From contig JAMOVQ010000123.1 of NCBI GenBank assembly GCA_027067575.1, forward strand, positions 1 through 33,922: a DNA stretch of 33,922 nucleotides. The letters are read 5' to 3'. Of this stretch, positions 29,826 to 33,922 are shown piece by piece (position 1 is the stretch's first letter; each line of letters starts with the position of its first letter). Position numbers and translations under genes: made by a program. The notes under the pieces were generated by a model. The model made no database searches. It had not been told where the DNA came from and was given only the letters and a program-made list of their open reading frames with translations. This stretch comes from Thermoanaerobaculia bacterium. GTDB taxonomy: Bacteria; Acidobacteriota; Thermoanaerobaculia; Thermoanaerobaculales; Sulfomarinibacteraceae.

Positions 29826-31109
29826 TCAGACCCAACCGCGGAGCCGGCACGCCGTCGCCACCCGCTGGATGGCGATCATGTACGCCGCGTCGCGCATGTA
29901 CTCGCCCGTCTCAGACGCGAGGTCGGCCACGGCGTGGAACGCCGCCGTCATCTTCTCGTCCAGACGCTCGAGAACCTCCTCCTTGGGCCAGAAGAAGTTC
30001 TGGTTCGACTGGACCTGCTCGAAGTAGGAGCAGGTGACCCCGCCGGCGTTGCAGAGGAAGTCCGGGATGACGAAGATCCCCCGTTCGGCGAGCACGGCGT
30101 CGGCCTCCGGCGTGGTCGGCCCGTTGGCACCCTCGGCGAGGATCCTGACGGTGGGCGCGATCCGGCCCACGTTCTCCGCCGTCACCTGGTTCTCCAGCGC
30201 CGCGGGGATCAGGATCTCCACCTCTTGCTCGATCCACGCGTCCCCGTCCAGGACCTCGTACCCGACCTGGCGCGCGCGCTCCCTGTCGATGGTGCCGAAC
30301 CGGTCCGTGAAGGAGAGCAGCTCGTCCACGTCGATCCCGTCCGCCTTGCGGAACGTGTAGGCGCAGTGATCGTCGTTGTCCCAGCACGACACCGCCACGA
30401 CCCGCCCACCGAGCTCGATCAGCTTCTTTGCCGCGTACTGCGCGACGTTGCCGAACCCCTGGATGGCCGCACGGGCGCCCTCGATGGGCACGTCGAGCCG
30501 CCGGCACGCCTCGCGCACCGTGTAGACGACGCCGTACCCGGTGGCCTCGGTCCGTCCGAGGGAGCCGCCGACCTCAACCGGCTTGCCCGTGATGAAGCCG
30601 GGGAAGTGCCCGCCGCGGATCCGCTCGAACTCGTCGAGCATCCAGACCATGTGCTGCGGGTTGGTCATCACGTCGGGCGCGGGAACGTCCTGGACCGGCC
30701 CGACGTTCCGGACGACCTGGCGGACCCAGCCGCGGCAGAGCTGCTCCTGCTCACGGGCGGACAGGTTGTGGGGATCGCAGATGACCCCGCCCTTGCCGCC
30801 GCCGAGTGGAATGTCGACCACGGCGCACTTCCACGTCATCCACATGGCCAGCGCCCGGACGGTGTCCACCGTTTCCTGGGGGTGGAACCGGATGCCGCCC
30901 TTGGCCGGTCCCCGGGCGTCGTTGTGCTGCACGCGGTAGCCGTGGAACACCTGCACCGACCCGTCGTCCATCCGGACGGGAATCAGGAAGTGGTACTCCC
31001 GGAGCGGCCACCGCAGCAGCTCGCGGGAGCTCTCGTCCAGCTGAAGCTTCTCGGCCACGGCGTCGAACTGGCGCTGGGCCATCTCGAATGCGTTGAACTG
31101 CTTCGTCAT
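29826..31109 (-). CDS. gdhA: Glutamate dehydrogenase
   Basis: A 427-residue Glu/Leu/Phe/Val dehydrogenase, the usual length for the hexameric short form. Substrate and catalytic motifs are 'GPAKGGIRFHP', 'PLGGGKGGV' and 'VPAPDVMT'. The nucleotide-binding glycine motif is 'IQGFGNVAQYAA', and the following strand 'VVAVSCWDN' ends in Asp-like residues that suggest NAD preference (inference). It interconverts glutamate with 2-oxoglutarate and ammonia. The ATG has GGGAGG upstream and a full promoter overlapping the end of the transporter gene. It neighbours an APC-superfamily transporter but the two are separately promoted. Confidence 0.95.
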   Translation of the reverse strand: MTKQFNAFEMAQRQFDAVAEKLQLDESSRELLRWPLREYHFLIPVRMDDGSVQVFHGYRVQHNDARGPAKGGIRFHPQETVDTVRALAMWMTWKCAVVDIPLGGGKGGVICDPHNLSAREQEQLCRGWVRQVVRNVGPVQDVPAPDVMTNPQHMVWMLDEFERIRGGHFPGFITGKPVEVGGSLGRTEATGYGVVYTVREACRRLDVPIEGARAAIQGFGNVAQYAAKKLIELGGRVVAVSCWDNDDHCAYTFRKADGIDVDELLSFTDRFGTIDRERARQVGYEVLDGDAWIEQEVEILIPAALENQVTAENVGRIAPTVRILAEGANGPTTPEADAVLAERGIFVIPDFLCNAGGVTCSYFEQVQSNQNFFWPKEEVLERLDEKMTAAFHAVADLASETGEYMRDAAYMIAIQRVATACRLRGWV

Positions 31110-31139
31110 CTCGACCTCCCTGCCTCCTTCGGCCCGCGC

Positions 31140-31168
31140 CTTATACCGCGTGTCGTCCCGGGGGTCAA
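31140..31168 (-). promoter_or_regulatory. Housekeeping-type promoter of glutamate dehydrogenase
   Basis: On the minus strand TTGACC, a 17-base spacer and TATAAG, the strongest -35/-10 pair in the window. The -35 box overlaps the stop codon of the transporter gene. The leader is about 25 bases with a good ribosome site. Confidence 0.75.
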
Positions 31169-33405
31169 CACTCCGGCGCGGCCGTTTTCCCGTTCCTCAT
31201 GACGGGACCCTCGCCGCCGTCCAGCAGCCTGCCCGCGAACGGTCCGGCGTTGCGGACGAGAACGGTGGTGGGCAGCCCCTCGACGAGCGTCCCGAGCCGC
31301 TCCGCGTATGCGCCCTCCTCGCCGGGCGCCGGTTCGGCCAGACCGAGGAACACCACGTCGGCGTCAGCAGAGAGCTCGTGGATGACCTCGGTGACGGACC
31401 GATCCTCCGGCCGCAGCGTCACCTCGATTCGGGCGGGGATCCGGCTCTCGGTCAGCATCCGGTCGAGCGCCCCGCGCGTGTTCTCGAGCATGGCAGGGTC
31501 GTTGGCGAGGGAGTGCACGACGATCCCGGAGCCCCGCCACTCCGGGTTCATGGAGAGAAGGTAGGCCAGGAGCAGCATCAGGTCGCCGTTCTGCTCGAGA
31601 CCACCCCACCAGACGTCGATCCTGCGCCGCCGCTCACCCCACCCCCGGGGCACCGTCCGGCAGATCAGGGTCGATTTCTCCAGCAGCGAGAGCCGCCGCA
31701 TGATCCGCAGCATCCCGGCCAGCCGTTCGGGCTTGCGGCTCCATCCGAACATCACCGTGTTCGACGCGATCCCGGCGATCCCGTTGGCCTGGGCCGTGGC
31801 CACGGCCCCTGTCTCGAACCCCTGGACGACCTCCACCTCGGCGAACGCCGTGATCCCGCTCGCCTCGAGCTCCCGCTCGAGCCGTTCGAGCTCCAGACGG
31901 ACCCGTGGCGCCAGCTCCTCCAGCTCGCCGACCAGGAGCCGGTTCACCGTGACGATCCCCCGTCCCTGGTTGAGCCACGCGGCGAACTGGACCAGGTCCC
32001 GCCGCCGGTGGACGTCGCCCGCGAACAGGAGGATGTGCGGGCGCCAGTTGCGCGGCGCCACGGGGAGCCGGTGGAGCTGGAGGAGCGTCGCCCGGGCGAG
32101 GGACATCAACGCGCCGTACCGCAGGTCCCCCCACGACGCCCGCAGCGCCCGCCGCCGCAGCACCAGGTAGATCACGAGCTCGGCGAGGAACGCCAGGATG
32201 CCCGCCACGTGGTTGATCAGGAACATCACCCCGAAGCAGGCCGCCGCACCGGCCAGGGAGACGGGCCAGGGCACCCGGAGCGTCGGGCGGTACCAGGGGT
32301 TCCTGGCCAGACGTTCGAGCCCGGCCACGAGGTTGACCATCCCGTACGTCGTCAGGAAGAACATGGTCAGCACCGGGGCCACGGCGTCGAGACCGCCGAG
32401 CGCCACGGGCGCCAGCGCCACGGCGGTGGAGAGCAGGTGGGCCCGCCCCACGCCGAGGATCGTGCCCGTGCCCACGGCGGCGGGCGCCACACCGTCCCGG
32501 GCCAGCGCCTCCAGGGTGCGCGGCGCGCCGAGGATGCTGCCCGCCGCCGACGAAAGGATCGCCCCCCACAGGCCGGGCAGCACCAGCGCAGGGACGGCCG
32601 CCACCTCGAGCCAGATCAGCGGGTTCCCGGCCAGCGCTGCCGTGTCCGCCGAGAACGCCAGCGCCACCGGGACCACCAGATAGACCACGAGCCCCGTCAG
32701 CACTGCGGCGAGGGTGCCCCGGGGGATGGCACGGTGAGGATCCCGCAGTTCTCCCGACAGACTGATCCCTGCCATGATCCCCGTCACCGCCGGGAAGAAC
32801 ACGGCGAAGACGGTCCAGAACGGCGGCGAGCCCGGCGCCCCGCCCACGGCGGCCGCCCGGAGCATGAACGGTCTGGGAACGCCGAGGAGCAGGGAGAGCA
32901 GGGCGAGGCCGACGAGCGCCATGATCGGAAGCTGGAGCTTGAGGGCGAGGCCGGCGCTGCGCGCCGACAGCGCCGAGACCGCAAGGACGGTCACGGCGGC
33001 CACCGCCTGCACCGGCACGCCGGGCCACGCGAACCGCAGGCTCTCGGCGAGGCCGAAGGCGTACAGCGTCACCGAGAACGTCTGCGCCAGGAACAGGGGG
33101 ATGCCGATGGCGCCCCCGATCTCCAGCCCGAGGGACCGGGACAGGATGTAGTATGCGCCTCCTGCGCCCACCGGCATGTTGGTGGCGATGGCGGAGACCG
33201 AGAGCGCCGTCACCAGCGTGACGGCGTTGGCCAGCAGCACGATCACCAGCGCCGGGAGGAGTCCGACGGAGCCCACCACCCATCCGGTCCTGAGAAACAG
33301 GATGACGCCGAGGATCGTCAGGATCGACGGCGTGAAAACACCGAGGAACGTGCCGAGGCCCTCTCCTTGCTCCGAGGTCCCGGTGACGTGGTCCGTGACG
33401 GCCAT
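31165..33405 (-). CDS. SLC12-like (Na-K-Cl cotransporter type) APC permease
   Basis: A 746-residue protein. Twelve membrane helices cover about 20-430, opening with 'GTFLGVFTPSILTILGVILFLRTGWVVG', the SLC12 hallmark start, and including 'GAGGAYYILSRSLGLEIGGAIG' and 'ITGIMAGISLSGELRDPHRAIP'-like segments. A cytoplasmic domain of about 280 residues follows ('WRPHILLFAGDVHRRRDLVQFAAWLNQG', 'ADADVVFLGLAEPAPGEE'), resembling the SLC12 C-terminal domain. Transported ions cannot be read safely; cation-chloride cotransport or amino acid transport are both possible. ATG 33405 is chosen because a TACAAT box lies seven bases upstream; the longer frame runs into repeats. Confidence 0.88.
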   Translation of the reverse strand: MAVTDHVTGTSEQGEGLGTFLGVFTPSILTILGVILFLRTGWVVGSVGLLPALVIVLLANAVTLVTALSVSAIATNMPVGAGGAYYILSRSLGLEIGGAIGIPLFLAQTFSVTLYAFGLAESLRFAWPGVPVQAVAAVTVLAVSALSARSAGLALKLQLPIMALVGLALLSLLLGVPRPFMLRAAAVGGAPGSPPFWTVFAVFFPAVTGIMAGISLSGELRDPHRAIPRGTLAAVLTGLVVYLVVPVALAFSADTAALAGNPLIWLEVAAVPALVLPGLWGAILSSAAGSILGAPRTLEALARDGVAPAAVGTGTILGVGRAHLLSTAVALAPVALGGLDAVAPVLTMFFLTTYGMVNLVAGLERLARNPWYRPTLRVPWPVSLAGAAACFGVMFLINHVAGILAFLAELVIYLVLRRRALRASWGDLRYGALMSLARATLLQLHRLPVAPRNWRPHILLFAGDVHRRRDLVQFAAWLNQGRGIVTVNRLLVGELEELAPRVRLELERLERELEASGITAFAEVEVVQGFETGAVATAQANGIAGIASNTVMFGWSRKPERLAGMLRIMRRLSLLEKSTLICRTVPRGWGERRRRIDVWWGGLEQNGDLMLLLAYLLSMNPEWRGSGIVVHSLANDPAMLENTRGALDRMLTESRIPARIEVTLRPEDRSVTEVIHELSADADVVFLGLAEPAPGEEGAYAERLGTLVEGLPTTVLVRNAGPFAGRLLDGGEGPVMRNGKTAAPEC

Positions 33406-33412
33406 CCTCCCG

Positions 33413-33418
33413 ATTGTA
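33413..33418 (-). promoter_or_regulatory. -10 box of a likely leaderless promoter
   Basis: On the minus strand TACAAT lies seven bases before the ATG of the transporter gene. GGGAGG directly abuts the ATG and is too close to act as a ribosome site. Confidence 0.4.
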
Positions 33419-33438
33419 AGGGAACCCGCACGCCCCCC

Positions 33439-33600
33439 AGCGGACGAGCGCAGCAATGTCCCGGCAGGCGCTCGGTATTCCACCGACCTTCACGATTGGA
33501 ACGGTCCCCTCGATCAGCCCGATGCGGGCTGAAGCCCGCGCTCCCCCGCGGCCACGCACCGATCAACTGAAAAACAATGTCCCCTACTCCCTACTCATCG
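33439..33600. repeat. Degenerate module A copy
   Basis: CCCAGCGGACGAGCGCAGCA and a 'cacgattggaacggtcccc' string follow the order of module A with many substitutions. A hairpin GCGGGCTGAAGCCCGC lies at about 33526-33541. No gene is seen between 33419 and the window end. Confidence 0.6.
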
Positions 33601-33626
33601 CGCCTGGTGCCCCATCCCTCGCCCGT

Positions 33627-33922
33627 CCAGGGACGAGCGAAGCGACGTTCCGACTGGCGCTCCAGAGGACCTGAGCCCGTCACGATTGGGACTGTCCTTT
33701 CAACGAGTCCAACCCGCCGGTCGAAACGAAGGACCTCCCACGTGGTACCCCACTCACCCACCGCCCCAGGGACCAGCGAAGCGACGTCCCAGCTGGCGCC
33801 TCGGAGAACCAGGCCCTTTACGATCGGGACTGTCCCCAACCCGACCGACCCGTTGGCCGAAACGAGACCGCCCCGCCTGGTACCCCATTCACCCACCCGC
33901 CCAGGGACGAGCGCAGCGACGT
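33627..33922. repeat. Tandem array of module A units
   Basis: Units begin with CCAGGGACNAGCGNAGCGACGT at 33627, 33766 and 33901, giving periods of 139 and 135 bases. Each unit has the REP-like hairpin, a 'cctcNgagaaccagg' string, 'acgatcgggactgtccc', a variable part, and the link 'ggtaccccaNtcacccacc'. The array continues off the right edge. Short frames running through it reproduce repeated peptides such as 'GTVPIVKGLVL' and are not genes. Confidence 0.85.

Noticed and set aside
31093-33570. 825-aa plus-strand open frame
   Set aside because: It is the antisense of the transporter and has the low-complexity, Arg/His/Gln-rich composition typical of shadows of GC-rich genes.
33591-33896. 101-aa minus-strand frame with repeated peptides
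   Set aside because: The repeated 'GTVPIV' peptides only mirror the tandem DNA repeat; there is no ribosome site or conserved domain.
33627-33922. CRISPR array
   Set aside because: Units of about 137 bases with internal divergence and no short direct repeat/spacer pattern, and no cas genes.
1-33922. Mobile element or phage region
   Set aside because: No transposase, integrase, phage or conjugation gene was seen. The repeats look like REP-type extragenic elements without a local transposase.

Overview
The window looks like chromosomal DNA of a free-living, high-GC bacterium with a Gram-negative type of envelope. It carries a LysM/FecR surface protein, Cache- and GAF-type sensors, a PATAN/roadblock toolkit, sigma-54 control, RsbU/RsbW-like partner switching and a GAF/HD-GYP protein. 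The mix suggests a deep-branching group such as Acidobacteriota, but this is an inference because there is no rRNA or phylogenetic marker gene. I see no transposase, integrase, phage gene, CRISPR array or tRNA.

Layout from left to right. (1) 1-371 holds repeat debris, followed by a plus-strand pair at 384-1558 (secreted hypothetical, DUF2007-like). (2) A minus-strand unit at 6209-1524 encodes a membrane PAS/GAF histidine kinase, then an ABC ATPase and an ABC-2 permease of the NatA/NatB type. (3) A plus-strand operon at 6323-12509 encodes a receptor-type Ser/Thr kinase, a secreted Ig-like protein, a LysM-FecR-Ig protein and a REC-PATAN regulator. It ends at a perfect terminator shared with the convergent unit. 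(4) A minus-strand cassette at 18225-12553 encodes a protoglobin, a receiver-PATAN-TPR protein, an orphan 117-aa protein, two roadblock/LC7 proteins, an ODP-type di-iron oxygen sensor, a ParA-like ATPase, a third roadblock-like protein and a second protoglobin. (5) 18.3-19.4 kb is a gene-free, repeat-rich stretch. (6) The minus-strand genes at 21611-19444 are a tryptophanase-like PLP lyase and a conserved hypothetical. (7) A plus-strand block at 21803-26432 encodes a degenerate receiver, a sigma-54-type AAA+ activator, a 52-aa membrane peptide, an RsbW-like kinase, a STAS protein and an RsbU-like phosphatase. (8) The minus-strand genes at 33405-26638 are an SLC12-like transporter, glutamate dehydrogenase, a GAF/HD-GYP protein and a putative-Ig protein. 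(9) The right edge, 33.4-33.9 kb, is a tandem array of the same extragenic repeats.

The most interesting content is the oxygen-sensor cassette together with three sigma-54-like -24/-12 promoters, at 16514-16529 (minus), 21764-21779 (plus) and 23886-23901 (plus). Each lies 23-26 bases upstream of a start codon. They would put the roadblock/ODP/ParA/protoglobin operon, a receiver-like gene and the partner-switching module under one sigma-54 system. The only activator gene in the window (22284-23783) lies between two of these targets and has an altered GAFTGA loop. My reading is an oxygen- or redox-responsive signalling module in which haem (protoglobin) and di-iron (ODP) sensors feed roadblock scaffolds and a ParA-type ATPase. 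No Ras-like MglA GTPase with an intact P-loop is present, so the output (polarity, motility or other) remains open.

Two styles of gene start coexist. Several unit-leading genes have a -10 box 6-9 bases before the start codon and look leaderless. Others have clear -35/-10 promoters with 17-base spacers and Shine-Dalgarno sites.
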